DNA of 64,000 nt from Aquisalinus flavus (GTDB taxonomy: Bacteria > Pseudomonadota > Alphaproteobacteria > Caulobacterales > Parvularculaceae): positions 2,924,155 to 2,988,154 of the forward strand of contig NZ_CP042288.1 of NCBI RefSeq assembly GCF_022559625.1. The letters run 5' to 3'. How positions within the stretch are numbered: the first letter of the stretch is position 1; each line of letters opens with the position of its first letter. Positions 46,182 through 55,049 of the stretch are shown here, one piece after another. Position numbers and translations under genes: made by a program. The notes beneath the pieces are model-generated. The model had not been told where the DNA came from and searched no databases. It was given only the letters and a program-made list of their open reading frames with translations.

Positions 46182-47135
46182 ATGCTGGTTTACACCCTGA
46201 AACGGCTCCTTTCGGCGATCCCGACGATTCTCGTCGTCATTGCCGTGTCGTTCTTCATGATGCGCCTTGCGCCGGGCGGCCCGTTCACCAGTGACCGTAA
46301 CGTCACCCCGGCGATCGAGGCCAATCTCAACGCCAAGTACAATCTCGACGACCCGCTGATCATCCAGTTCTTCAAATATATGGGGAACGTGCTGCAGGGC
46401 GATTTCGGGCCGTCGTTCAAATATCAGGATTTCACGGTGACCGAGCTGGTGCTCGACGGCCTGCCGGTATCGGCGACGCTCGGCCTGTCCTCGCTGGCGC
46501 TGGCGATGATGGTCGGATCGTTTCTGGGGGTGATGGCGGCACTGCGCCAGAACAAGCCGACCGATTACGGCGTCATGACCGTGGCGATGGCGGGCATCAC
46601 CATCCCGAACTTCGTCACCGCGCCGGTAATGGTACTATTGTTCGCGGTGTGGAATGACTGGCTGCCGACGGCCGGCTGGGTCGGCTGGGACCGGATCGAC
46701 ACGATGGGCGGCGATGCCTTCATCAAGTCGCTCATCCTGCCGGTGATCACGCTGGCGCTGCCGCAGATCGCGATCATCTCGCGGCTGATGCGCGGCTCGA
46801 TGATCGAGGTGATGCGCTCCAACTTCATCCGCACGGCCAAGGCCAAGGGACTGTCGTCCGGTACCATCGTGCGCCGCCATGCGCTGCGCGCCGCGATTCT
46901 GCCGCTGATCTCCTATCTCGGGCCGGCGACCGCCGCGCTATTGTCCGGCTCCCTCGTGATCGAGCGCATCTTCGCGCTGCCGGGGATCGGCCAATATTTC
47001 GTCACCGGCGCGCTCAATCGCGACTACACGCTCGTGATGGGCGTCGTCATTCTCTATGCAACGCTGATCGTGATGCTGAACCTGATCGCCGACCTGATCA
47101 TCGCCCGTCTCGATCCCAAGGTGAAACTCTCCTGA
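46182..47135 (+). CDS. oppB: Oligopeptide ABC transporter permease OppB
   Basis: 317 residues from the ATG at 46182. The N-terminal helix MLVYTLKRLLSAIPTILVVIAVSFFMMRLAPGGPF is typical of OppB/DppB. Six helices follow, with the inner-membrane EAA loop at about 220-240 (MRSNFIRTAKAKGLSSGTIVRRHALR). It forms the translocation pore with OppC. oppC overlaps its stop by one base (TGATG). No ATPase genes follow. Confidence 0.94.
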   Translation: MLVYTLKRLLSAIPTILVVIAVSFFMMRLAPGGPFTSDRNVTPAIEANLNAKYNLDDPLIIQFFKYMGNVLQGDFGPSFKYQDFTVTELVLDGLPVSATLGLSSLALAMMVGSFLGVMAALRQNKPTDYGVMTVAMAGITIPNFVTAPVMVLLFAVWNDWLPTAGWVGWDRIDTMGGDAFIKSLILPVITLALPQIAIISRLMRGSMIEVMRSNFIRTAKAKGLSSGTIVRRHALRAAILPLISYLGPATAALLSGSLVIERIFALPGIGQYFVTGALNRDYTLVMGVVILYATLIVMLNLIADLIIARLDPKVKLS

Positions 47136-48079
47136 TGTCCGAGACACCGCCACCCCCGGGCGCCCAGCCGGGCATGCCGCATCAACACCCGAATGCCGAG
47201 GCGATGGAAAAGGCCGCTGCGCTGCCCGGCGAGGTAAAGGGCCGGTCCCTGTGGGAAGACGCGCGCCGCCGCCTGTTCTCCAACAAGGCCGCCGTCGCCT
47301 CGATGATCATCCTTGCCATCCTCGTGCTCGCCGCCCTGATCGGGCCGGAAGTCACGCCGCATGATTTCCGCGCTATTTCCTATGGCAATAACGACCTGCC
47401 GCCGAGCTGGAGCCACTGGATGGGCACGGACAATATCGGCCGCGACGTGCTGGCGCGGACGCTGATCGGCGCGCGGGTGTCGCTGGCGGTCGGGCTGATC
47501 GCCACCTTCGTGTCGCTGGTCATCGGCGTCATCTGGGGCGCGACGGCCGGGTTTTTCGGCGGCACGGTCGACAATGTGATGATGCGCATCGTCGACGTGC
47601 TGTATTCGCTACCTTTCGTGTTCTTCGTCATCATCCTGATGGTGGTCTTCGGCACGAGCCTGTGGATCATGTTCGTCGCCATCGGCGCGATCGAGTGGCT
47701 GACCATGGCGCGGATCGTGCGCGGCCAGACCCTGTCGCTGAAAGAGAAAGAGTTTGTCGAGGCGGCCCGCGCCATCGGCGTCAAGCCGCTGACCATCGTC
47801 GCCCGTCACATCGTGCCGAACCTGATCGGCCCGGTCATCATCTATGTCACGCTGACGATCCCCTATGCGATCCTCGCCGAGAGCTTCCTGTCCTTTCTCG
47901 GGCTCGGCGTGCAGGAGCCGCTGACGAGCTGGGGCGTGCTGATCTCCGAAGGCGCCAACGGCATGCAGACCGCGCCCTGGGCACTGCTCTTCCCCGCCGG
48001 CATGATGGCGTTGACCCTGTTCTGCTTCAACTTTATCGGCGACGGCCTGCGCGACGCGCTCGATCCCAAGGATCGTTAG
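47135..48079 (+). CDS. oppC: Oligopeptide ABC transporter permease OppC
   Basis: 314 residues. A Pro-rich cytoplasmic N-terminus of about 45 residues precedes six helices. OppC features: HWMGTDNIGRDVLARTLIGARVSLAVGL, and the EAA loop EFVEAARAIGVKPLTIVARHIVPN. GLGVQEPLTSWGVLISEG lies near the end. It pairs with OppB. In typical operons oppD and oppF follow; here the next gene is an outer-membrane porin 219 bp away. Confidence 0.94.
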   Translation: MSETPPPPGAQPGMPHQHPNAEAMEKAAALPGEVKGRSLWEDARRRLFSNKAAVASMIILAILVLAALIGPEVTPHDFRAISYGNNDLPPSWSHWMGTDNIGRDVLARTLIGARVSLAVGLIATFVSLVIGVIWGATAGFFGGTVDNVMMRIVDVLYSLPFVFFVIILMVVFGTSLWIMFVAIGAIEWLTMARIVRGQTLSLKEKEFVEAARAIGVKPLTIVARHIVPNLIGPVIIYVTLTIPYAILAESFLSFLGLGVQEPLTSWGVLISEGANGMQTAPWALLFPAGMMALTLFCFNFIGDGLRDALDPKDR

Positions 48080-48198
48080 GCCGAAGGACCGCCAGGTCTA
48101 AGGACCGTCAGGGCGCAAGATCGCGGACGGGGCCTGCAGCCGGGCTCGACCTGCCGCCAAGCGGGCCAAATGCCGGCGCCCAGCGTGAAAAGCCAGTG

Positions 48199-48239
48199 TC
48201 ATCAAATCTTGATGATTCGATATTTCAACGAATATTGAA
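48199..48239. promoter_or_regulatory. Two adjacent AT-rich inverted repeats before the porin gene
   Basis: TCATCAA-ATC-TTGATGA (48199-48215) is a perfect inverted repeat. It is followed at once by TTCGATATT (48216-48224) and AATATTGAA (48231-48239), an 8/9 inverted repeat with a six-base centre. They lie 60-100 bases before the porin start in otherwise GC-rich DNA, fitting an operator region. The binding regulator is unknown. Confidence 0.5.
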
Positions 48240-48298
48240 GTGATGATGCCGCGTCGCTAGGGTCCGCCTGCGACAGGTAGGGATATCGGGAAGTTGTC

Positions 48299-49705
48299 AT
48301 GTCACCAAACGGATTGAAGCGGCGCGCCACCGCCGTGCTTGCCTGCATATCGCTCTTCTTCGGGATGACCGCACCGCCGGAAGCGCTCGCCGCCGATGGC
48401 GCGGAGGCTGTCGACACGCCACTGCATATCGCCGTCTCCGGCGAAACGCGGGTGCGCTATGAGAGTCTCGACGGGCAGTTCCGCGCCGGGCGCTCCGGCA
48501 GCGACCAGGCACTGTTCCTGCGCACCCTGCTCGCGGTCGAAGCGGGGAAGGGGCCTTTCACGGCAACCCTGGAGATTCAGGACAGCCGCAGCTATCTCGA
48601 TGACAGCGGTACGCCCCTGTCGACCAGCTATGTCAACGCGCTCGATATTCTGCAGGCGAATGTTTCGATGGAATTGCCTGCGTGGAAATCTGTCGATGCC
48701 GACCTGATCGTGGGCCGGCAGACGGTGAGTATCGGCTCCAAGCGCCAGATCGAGCGCGTCAGCTATGCCAATGTGATCAAGACTTATACCGGGGCGCATC
48801 TCGTGGCCGGCACTCCCCGCGGTGACGAATTTCATGCGATCCTGGTCGTGCCGGTGCGCGGCCTGCCATCGGATCGCGACGAGATTGCCGACAATGTCAT
48901 CGAAGCGGACGAAGAACAGTGGGGGCGCCGTATCTGGGGGCTGCACTATCGCCGCGCCGACATTCTGGCGCAAACCGTGCCCGGGCTGTGGGGGGAGGCG
49001 TTCGTCTACGGGCTGGAGGAGGAGGACCGGGTCGACAATCCGACGCCGGACCGGTCCTATGTGACGCCGGGCCTTCGCCTTTACCGCGCGCCCGTGGCCG
49101 GGCAATGGGATGTCGACCTGGAGGGCGCCTGGCGCACCGGCTCGCGCCGCGCCTCAAACCTGCCGGCGGATACACGGGATCTGGATGTCAGCGCCGGCAT
49201 GCTTTTCGCGGCGCTCGGCTACACTTTCGAGCGTCCTTGGCAACCGCGGGTGGCGGTCGAATATTACTATGCCAGCGGCGATGACGATCCCGACGACGAC
49301 AGGTTCGACCAGTATGAGCGCCTGTTCGGATCGCGGCGCACCGACCTGAACAATACCTCGCTGCACGGGCCCGTGACCCCGGCCAATATCAACGCGCCGG
49401 GCGTCAGGCTATCGGTCACCCCGGGGCCGCGCAGCGATGCCATGGTCAAGATCGCCAGCACCTCTCTTGCCTCGGCCACGGACAGCTGGGTCATCGCCCG
49501 GCTGCGCGACCCGAGCGGCCAGTCGGGAAAATCCATCGGGACGATGATCGATGGCCGCGCGCGCTACTGGCTTGTCGAGGACCGGGTGCAGGCTGAACTG
49601 GGCGCTTCGGCCCTTTTCTACGGCGAGTTCGCGGAAACCGTACCGGGCGGTCCCGAGGGAGAGCGAACATTGTTCGGCTACGCCCAGATCCGGTACGATT
49701 TCTGA
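48299..49705 (+). CDS. Alginate-export-type outer-membrane porin
   Basis: 468 residues. A signal peptide (AVLACISLFFGMTAPPEALAAD) is followed by alternating beta strands throughout, with the outer-membrane end signature ...YAQIRYDF. Strand segments such as HIAVSGETRVRYESLDGQFR, DADLIVGRQTVSIGSKRQIE and VEYYYASGDDDPDDDRFDQYERLFG match the Alginate_exp family. Members make anion- or polysaccharide-selective pores. GGAAG precedes the ATG. Being near opp genes it may serve solute uptake, but no alginate genes are seen. Confidence 0.85.
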   Translation: MSPNGLKRRATAVLACISLFFGMTAPPEALAADGAEAVDTPLHIAVSGETRVRYESLDGQFRAGRSGSDQALFLRTLLAVEAGKGPFTATLEIQDSRSYLDDSGTPLSTSYVNALDILQANVSMELPAWKSVDADLIVGRQTVSIGSKRQIERVSYANVIKTYTGAHLVAGTPRGDEFHAILVVPVRGLPSDRDEIADNVIEADEEQWGRRIWGLHYRRADILAQTVPGLWGEAFVYGLEEEDRVDNPTPDRSYVTPGLRLYRAPVAGQWDVDLEGAWRTGSRRASNLPADTRDLDVSAGMLFAALGYTFERPWQPRVAVEYYYASGDDDPDDDRFDQYERLFGSRRTDLNNTSLHGPVTPANINAPGVRLSVTPGPRSDAMVKIASTSLASATDSWVIARLRDPSGQSGKSIGTMIDGRARYWLVEDRVQAELGASALFYGEFAETVPGGPEGERTLFGYAQIRYDF

Positions 49706-49857
49706 GTGGCACTGATCGGGCGCCGGTGCTAAGTCGGACCCGCTATCGCCAACGCGTGCAGCCAGGCGTGCCGGCGCTGAAGAACGCGCCTGGTCACCAG
49801 ATGGATCAAACCCCCGCTTCCGCGTGTTAGTCCCCCGACAATTCGGAGGGAAAATAG

Positions 49858-50583
49858 ATGTTCAATTTCGCCAGGAAGCAAGTTGTCGATGTAACATCGA
49901 CAAGGCCGGCGGTTCCACCAATCGATGCGTTTACGGAAATCACGGAGTATGACCCGAAAAACTGGTCGATCTCCGGCGAGGGCAGTGGTGTCTTCGTGCG
50001 CGGGAAGGCCGTCAGCCTTCCCCAGAGCGTCCAGATCCAGGGCGACAATTGCCGTCTCTACATCGACAATGGCTGTTTCGTTAACGGCCATATCGAGATC
50101 AAGGACGGCAGTAATTCCGTCGCCTATCTCGGCCCGCGGACCCGGCTGCGGAATTTCCATGCGGTGCTGTCCGGTGATAGCTGCCTGCTCGTGATGGGCG
50201 AGGCGGCAACGACCGAACAGGCGGTGTTCTTCGTGCATGGCGACAATATGCAGATCACGATCGGCGAGGACTGCATGCTGTCCTCTGGCGTCGTCATCCG
50301 CACAGCGGACGGGCATGGCATTTTCGATGCCGAGAGCAGGCGGCAAATCAACAAACCGGCCGCCGTTCACGTCGGTGCCCATTGCTGGATCGGGAACGGC
50401 GCACGGGTCGCCAAGGGCGTCACGATATCGGACGGCTGCGTCATTGGCCAGATGTCGCTGGTCAGCAAACCGACCGAGCCGAATTCGATCTACGCCGGCG
50501 TGCCCGCACGCAAAGTGCGCTCGGGCACGGTCTGGTCGCGCACGGATATGTATGATGACATTCCCGCCCACCTCCTCGGGTAG
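49858..50583 (+). CDS. Left-handed beta-helix acyltransferase
   Basis: 241 residues with an optimal GGAGGG site. Hexapeptide repeats dominate residues 60-215. The active-site-like end is IFDAESRRQINKPAAVHVGAHCWIGNGARVAKGV, then GCVIGQMSLVSKPTEPNSIYAGVPARKVRSG, similar to CysE/LacA/NodL-type O-acetyltransferases. The N-terminal 55 residues are not recognised. It could modify an exopolysaccharide or LPS sugar; no polysaccharide cluster is adjacent. Confidence 0.85.
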   Translation: MFNFARKQVVDVTSTRPAVPPIDAFTEITEYDPKNWSISGEGSGVFVRGKAVSLPQSVQIQGDNCRLYIDNGCFVNGHIEIKDGSNSVAYLGPRTRLRNFHAVLSGDSCLLVMGEAATTEQAVFFVHGDNMQITIGEDCMLSSGVVIRTADGHGIFDAESRRQINKPAAVHVGAHCWIGNGARVAKGVTISDGCVIGQMSLVSKPTEPNSIYAGVPARKVRSGTVWSRTDMYDDIPAHLLG

Positions 50584-50622
50584 GTGGACAATGGGATGAC
50601 CGACAAGGTTATCAGCAACGAA

Positions 50623-50650
50623 AAAGGCCGCGCTATCAGCGCGGCCTTTC
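50623..50650. terminator. Bidirectional-looking terminator
   Basis: Twelve-base arms AAAGGCCGCGCT (50623-50634) and AGCGCGGCCTTT (50638-50649) around a three-base loop. On the plus strand it lies 39 bases after the acyltransferase. On the minus strand it is followed by TTTTT from the AAAAA at 50621-50625, making it the stronger end for a minus-strand transcript. Confidence 0.85.
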
Positions 50651-50716
50651 GAGTCTACGGAGGCGGGGCCAGTCAGGCTCGCGCCAACGGTTGGGTTTTC
50701 ACCCGGAGGACTGCCT

Positions 50717-50803
50717 TCAGGCGCCTACCCTCACCGCTGTCTTGACCTCACCTTCCAATATCACTCTAGACACTGGACCACCTCCTTTCGATTTGCTGAA
50801 CAT
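50717..50803 (-). other. Candidate 28-codon ORF or small RNA unit
   Basis: On the minus strand an ATG frame of 28 codons contains, at codons 6-8, a perfect AGGAGG followed seven bases later by an in-frame GTG that opens an 18-codon frame (starting VSRVILEGEV). A TTGACA box at about 50832-50837 and a 17-base-spaced CAGCAT could start transcription near 50803. The terminator at 50623 would end a transcript of about 180 nt. CCUCC stretches downstream could pair with the AGGAGG. No known RNA or protein family is recognised. Confidence 0.35.
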
Positions 50804-50865
50804 GACCGATATGCTGACCGGCGCCAGGACATCTGTCAACGGGCTTTCCCGAAAGAGGGTGCGAC

Positions 50866-51465
50866 TTACTGGACCCGTTTGACGCGGATATTGTCGCCGA
50901 GCGGCTCGACCTTCATGAAATAGCTGCCCATCGCGCCGCGGCGGATATTGGCCTCCTGCACGAACTGGTCGTCAACGCGCTGCAGGCGGCGGTCGTCGCT
51001 TTCCAGCTGTTCCCAGACCTGGCCGTTTTCCAGCACGAAACGGACATTGCCGAGAGGCAGGACGCGATAGGCCATGATCGGCTGGGTCAGTTCCTCGATC
51101 ACTTCCGTCTTGCGCTGCTCACGGCGGAAGATGTTCTCCATGCCGAACCAGCGCTGGTCCTCCTCGATCTGGCGGGCGAGATTGTCTTCCTGCGACAGGC
51201 GTTCGAGTTCTTCCTGTGTCGGTTTCTTCTGCACGACGGTTGGCTGCTGTTCCAGCTTCTCCTCGCGCTCTTGCTCCGGGATCTCGCGGATCGCGTCGGC
51301 AAGGCCGTCATAGCAGGCGAGGCGCGCCTCGACGTCCGCGATCTCGCGGCATTCGGTAAAGGAACTGGCTTCCTGGGCGCTGGCGGTGAGACCCGGCGCG
51401 GCCAGTGCGATGGCACTCGCCAGGCTAATGCCGGCGGTGGAAAGAAGACGCTTAACTGGGGACAT
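50866..51465 (-). CDS. Exported coiled-coil protein of unknown function
   Basis: 199 residues from the ATG at 51465, preceded by AGAGG. The signal peptide ends near ASAQE. Two cysteines in FTECREIADVEARLACYDGLAD recall the CxxI...RLxCYD motif of T6SS-accessory VasI-like proteins. A Glu/Gln-rich predicted coiled coil follows (about 70-115), then a beta-rich C-terminal part (VRFVLENGQVWEQLESDDRRLQR). No secretion genes are nearby, so the VasI link is only a motif resemblance. Confidence 0.75.
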   Translation of the reverse strand: MSPVKRLLSTAGISLASAIALAAPGLTASAQEASSFTECREIADVEARLACYDGLADAIREIPEQEREEKLEQQPTVVQKKPTQEELERLSQEDNLARQIEEDQRWFGMENIFRREQRKTEVIEELTQPIMAYRVLPLGNVRFVLENGQVWEQLESDDRRLQRVDDQFVQEANIRRGAMGSYFMKVEPLGDNIRVKRVQ

Positions 51466-51620
51466 GGAAACCTCTGACATTGTTTTTCGCCCTGATAATG
51501 GGCGCAGAGTAGGCCGCGCAAGGCTTTTGCGTCAATCTGCCATTCACCATGGGCTTGGCGATGATCTTCCGCCCGCTTACATCCTTGGGGAAGCGACGCA
51601 GCCTGCAGGAGAGACGAGCC

Positions 51621-53036
51621 ATGACGAGCGCCAGTGCTGCAATGAGTGCCGCCTCACCCCTTTATATCCCGCCCATGCCGCCGCGCACCACGGCGCGCAA
51701 GCCGACGCCGGTGACCCAGTTTCTCGGCACCCTGCGCTATTTCAAGGTGATGGCGCGCAACCCGCTGGAAATCTGGTCCGACGTCTTTTATCGCGAGCCG
51801 GTGGCTGCCTTGCGCTTTCTCGGGCGTGATTTCCTCGTCGTCCATGACCCGGCGATGATCCGCCATGTCTTCGTCACCAACCAGGAAAATTACCGGTTCA
51901 GCTATGTCCGCCAGGCGGTGCTCAAGCCGTTCCTGCGCGACGGGCTGGTCGTTGCCGAGGGCGAGACCTGGAAGCGGGCCAGAAAGGCGCTGACGCCGGT
52001 ATTCACGCCGCGCCATGTGAAGGGCTTCGGCGCGATCATGGAGGAGGTCGCGGACGCGCGGGCAAGGGAACTGGCCGTCAGGGCGGGGCAAACGGTCAGC
52101 ATGACCGACGAGATGCTGTCCCTGACCCTCGACATATTGCTCGCCTGCCTCTTCTCCCATGACGCCGATTTCGATGCGCCGCTGTTCTCGCGCCGGATCA
52201 ACCGGCTGATGGATGTCTCGGGCATGCCGCATCCGTTCGACCTGGTGCAGGCACCCGACTGGGTGCCGCGCGTCGGGCGGACCGCGGCGGCGCGGCTCGT
52301 CAACGACATGCGCGCCCAGGTCGGGGCGCTGGCTGCGGCCCGGCGCCGGCGCATGGCAGCGGGCGAGGCGGTGCCGGAGGATTTCCTGACGCTGCTGTTA
52401 CAGGCCGGTACCCGGGAGGATGCGCCGCTGAGCGATGACGAGATCATCGACAATCTTCTCACCTTCATGGCCGCCGGCCACGAGACGACCGCGCGCACGC
52501 TGACCTGGGCGTTCTTTATTCTCTCGCAAACGCCGGACGCGCTGGCGCGGGTGCTGCACGAAGTCGATGGCCTGCCTGACGCGGCCGACCCGGCCGGATT
52601 GGCCGAGCACATGCCCTATACCAATGCGGTGGTGAAAGAGGTGATGCGTCTTTATCCTGCGGCAGCCCAGCTCAGCCGCCAGGCGATCGCGGCCGATGAG
52701 GTCGGCGGGCGGCAGATTGCGCCGGGGACGGAGGTCGTCACCTCCACCTGGGTGCTGCATCGCCATGAGGCCCTGTGGGACAATCCGGACGCCTTCGAGC
52801 CGGACCGGTTCCTGGGCGCGCGCGGCGAGACCATCCCGCGCTACGCCTGGCTGCCTTTCGGCCTCGGCCCGCGCGTGTGCATCGGCGCGAGCTTCGCCAT
52901 GCAGGAAATCCTCGTGGTTCTCGCGCGGTTCCTCGGCCAGTTCACGCTTTCCAGCGTCGGTCCCGCGCCGATGCCGATCATGCGGATCACCCTGCAGCCG
53001 TCGACACCCGTACCGATGCGCATCGAGCCGCGCTGA
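51621..53036 (+). CDS. Cytochrome P450
   Basis: 471 residues from the ATG at 51621 (GGAGAGA ten bases upstream). All P450 motifs are present: I-helix FMAAGHETTARTLTWAF, ExxR in VVKEVMRLYPAAAQLSRQA, PERF-like FEPDRF and heme loop FGLGPRVCIGASFAMQE with the Cys ligand. The sequence resembles soluble CYP102/CYP4-like class E enzymes rather than CYP101-type. The ferredoxin or reductase partner is not in this window, and the substrate is unknown; fatty acids or hydrocarbons are plausible. Confidence 0.94.
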   Translation: MTSASAAMSAASPLYIPPMPPRTTARKPTPVTQFLGTLRYFKVMARNPLEIWSDVFYREPVAALRFLGRDFLVVHDPAMIRHVFVTNQENYRFSYVRQAVLKPFLRDGLVVAEGETWKRARKALTPVFTPRHVKGFGAIMEEVADARARELAVRAGQTVSMTDEMLSLTLDILLACLFSHDADFDAPLFSRRINRLMDVSGMPHPFDLVQAPDWVPRVGRTAAARLVNDMRAQVGALAAARRRRMAAGEAVPEDFLTLLLQAGTREDAPLSDDEIIDNLLTFMAAGHETTARTLTWAFFILSQTPDALARVLHEVDGLPDAADPAGLAEHMPYTNAVVKEVMRLYPAAAQLSRQAIAADEVGGRQIAPGTEVVTSTWVLHRHEALWDNPDAFEPDRFLGARGETIPRYAWLPFGLGPRVCIGASFAMQEILVVLARFLGQFTLSSVGPAPMPIMRITLQPSTPVPMRIEPR

Positions 53037-53267
53037 GGTCTTCGATACCTGAATTATCCGGCCGATCATCGGGCGTGTCTGTCGATGATGCGGCGCTTCG
53101 GGTGGGGCGCAGGTGATCGGGGGATGGGCGACCGCCTGTCGTTCCTGTTCCTGCCAATTCACAGGGCGCATTCGGTATCGTCACCGACAGATGCCAATCC
53201 TGAGCATAATCGTCTAAAAATGCCGGCACACCGTGACATTTCGCTACGCTGCACTGCCAAATCGGGC

Positions 53268-53295
53268 TTGGCGCGCGGGCAGAGTAGGGTACTAT
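53268..53295 (+). promoter_or_regulatory. Candidate oppA promoter
   Basis: TTGGCG (53268-53273) and TACTAT (53290-53295) are 16 bases apart and 35 bases before the oppA start. The rest of the 294-bp gap from the P450 gene (53037-53267) holds no recognisable gene or repeat. Confidence 0.5.
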
Positions 53296-53330
53296 GCGTG
53301 CTTTGAAATCGTTGATGGAGATAGACACGC

Positions 53331-54989
53331 ATGATCACCCGATATTCGACCATGCTCCGCGCTGCCCTCGCCGGGCTCCTGCTTGCCACCCTTGCCGCCT
53401 GTGGCGGCGGCTCTGATACCGGCCCGAATGGCGGCAGCCAGGCCGATGGCGTCGTCCTGCACCGGGGCAATGGCACCGAGCCGAACACCCTCGACCCGCA
53501 TCAGGCAAACGGCACATGGGAAAACAATATCATCGGCGACATGTTGATCGGTCTGTATACGGAAGATACCAATGGCGAGCCGGTCTTCGGCTCCGCCGTC
53601 GATCACCAGATTTCCGAAGACGGCCTGACCCATACGTTCAAAATCCGCGAGGACATGACCTGGTCCGACGGCACGCCGGTCACGGCACAGGATTTCGTCT
53701 TCGCGTGGCAGCGCATCCTCGACCCGTCGACCGCCGCGCCCTATGCGTCACTGATCTATCCGTTCAAGAACGCCGCCGCCGTCAACGCCGGCGAGGTGCC
53801 GCCGTCAGAGCTCGGTGCCCGCGCGCTGGATGACAAGACGATCGAACTGGATCTCGAGACACCGACGCCGTTCCTGGCCACGCTGATGACTCATTACACG
53901 ACCTTCCCCGTCCCCAAGCATGTCGTCGAAGAGGCTGGCGATGACTGGATCAAGCCGGGTACCATGGTCACCAATGGCGCCTATGTGGTCGAGGCGTGGC
54001 GTCCGAACAGCTTCGTGAAGCTGGTCAAGAACGATAATTTCTATGACGCGGAAAACGTCCAGATCGATACGGTCTTCTATTATCCGACCGATGACGTTTC
54101 CTCGGCTTTCCGCCGCTTCCGTGCCGGCGAGCTCGACATCAATGCCTGCTCGCAATGCTATCCGATCCAGCAGGTGTCCTGGATCGACCAGAACATGCCG
54201 GGCGTGAAGCATAACGAGATCATCCTGTCCTTCACCTATGTGACCTTCAACACCAATGTCGAACCGTTCGACGATGCGCGCGTGCGCCGGGCGCTCGGTC
54301 TTGCCATCGACCGCGACGTGCTGACCAAGCAGGTCACCCGGGCGGGCGAGGTGCCGGCCTATAACATCGTGCCGCCGGGCATCGACAATTATGTCGACAC
54401 CCCGCCGCAAATGGCCGAAGCCGGGTGGACGCAACAGCGGCGCAATGCAGAGGCCCGCCGCCTGCTGGCGGAAGCCGGGTTCGACGAGAACAACCCGCTG
54501 ACCTTCTCGGTCAAATATCGCCTTGCCGGTGACCGCAAGCAGATCATGGTCGCCATGCAGGACATGTGGCGCCAGATCGGCGTCGAGGCGCAGCTCGAAG
54601 GGGCCGAGCCGAAAGTCGCCTATGCCGATTATCGCGCCCGCAATTTCGAGGTCGCGGATGCTGGCTGGGTTGCCGATTATAACGACCCGCAGAACTTCCT
54701 GTTCCTGGTCGAGGGCGACACCGGGCCGATCAACTACGCCGACTATTCCAACCCGGATTTCGACGCGCTGATGGACGAAGCCGCCATGACCATGGATCTC
54801 GACGCCCGCGCCGAAATCCTGGCCGAGGCCGAGGCCCTGATGCTGCCGGACATGCCGATCGCGCCGATCTATTTCTCGGTCAACCGCAACCTTGTCGGCC
54901 TGCATATCGAGAACTGGAACGACAACGTCCAGGGCATCCAGCGCACCCGCTGGCTGGCGATCAACGAAGCCAAGCGCAAGACCTATTGA
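53331..54989 (+). CDS. oppA: Oligopeptide ABC transporter substrate-binding lipoprotein OppA
   Basis: 552 residues. The lipobox LAAC (LLATLAACGGGSDTG) marks a lipoprotein anchored outside the inner membrane. SBP family 5 signature: LHRGNGTEPNTLDPHQANGTWE, YKFKIREDMTWSDGTPVTAQDFVFAW-type block and YNDPQNFLFLVEGDTGP. It should deliver peptides to OppB/OppC, whose genes are 5 kb upstream on the same strand but separated by three genes and a minus-strand gene. A terminator follows. Confidence 0.93.
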   Translation: MITRYSTMLRAALAGLLLATLAACGGGSDTGPNGGSQADGVVLHRGNGTEPNTLDPHQANGTWENNIIGDMLIGLYTEDTNGEPVFGSAVDHQISEDGLTHTFKIREDMTWSDGTPVTAQDFVFAWQRILDPSTAAPYASLIYPFKNAAAVNAGEVPPSELGARALDDKTIELDLETPTPFLATLMTHYTTFPVPKHVVEEAGDDWIKPGTMVTNGAYVVEAWRPNSFVKLVKNDNFYDAENVQIDTVFYYPTDDVSSAFRRFRAGELDINACSQCYPIQQVSWIDQNMPGVKHNEIILSFTYVTFNTNVEPFDDARVRRALGLAIDRDVLTKQVTRAGEVPAYNIVPPGIDNYVDTPPQMAEAGWTQQRRNAEARRLLAEAGFDENNPLTFSVKYRLAGDRKQIMVAMQDMWRQIGVEAQLEGAEPKVAYADYRARNFEVADAGWVADYNDPQNFLFLVEGDTGPINYADYSNPDFDALMDEAAMTMDLDARAEILAEAEALMLPDMPIAPIYFSVNRNLVGLHIENWNDNVQGIQRTRWLAINEAKRKTY

Positions 54990-55010
54990 TCAGCTCACGC
55001 TGTCAAACGG

Positions 55011-55038
55011 AAAGGCCCCGCAATGCGGGGCCTTTTTT
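55011..55038 (+). terminator. Intrinsic terminator after oppA
   Basis: Ten-base arms AAGGCCCCGC (55012-55021) and GCGGGGCCTT (55025-55034) with a three-base loop and a run of six T. It is 22 bases past the stop and may also end the opposing kinase transcript. Confidence 0.92.
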
Positions 55039-55049
55039 GTGCCGGCGTT

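Noticed and set aside
50761..50790. Plus-strand similarity to the 3' end of 16S rRNA (ACCACCTCCTTTCG)
   Set aside because: It is simply the complement of a strong ribosome-binding site on the minus strand; no other rRNA sequence flanks it.
50691..50882. A 63-codon plus-strand frame after the acyltransferase
   Set aside because: No ribosome site, atypical composition, and it overlaps the 3' end of the minus-strand exported protein. The minus-strand signals are better.
50866..51465. Type VI secretion accessory (VasI) assignment
   Set aside because: Only the short CYDxL-type motif matches and there are no secretion genes in the window.
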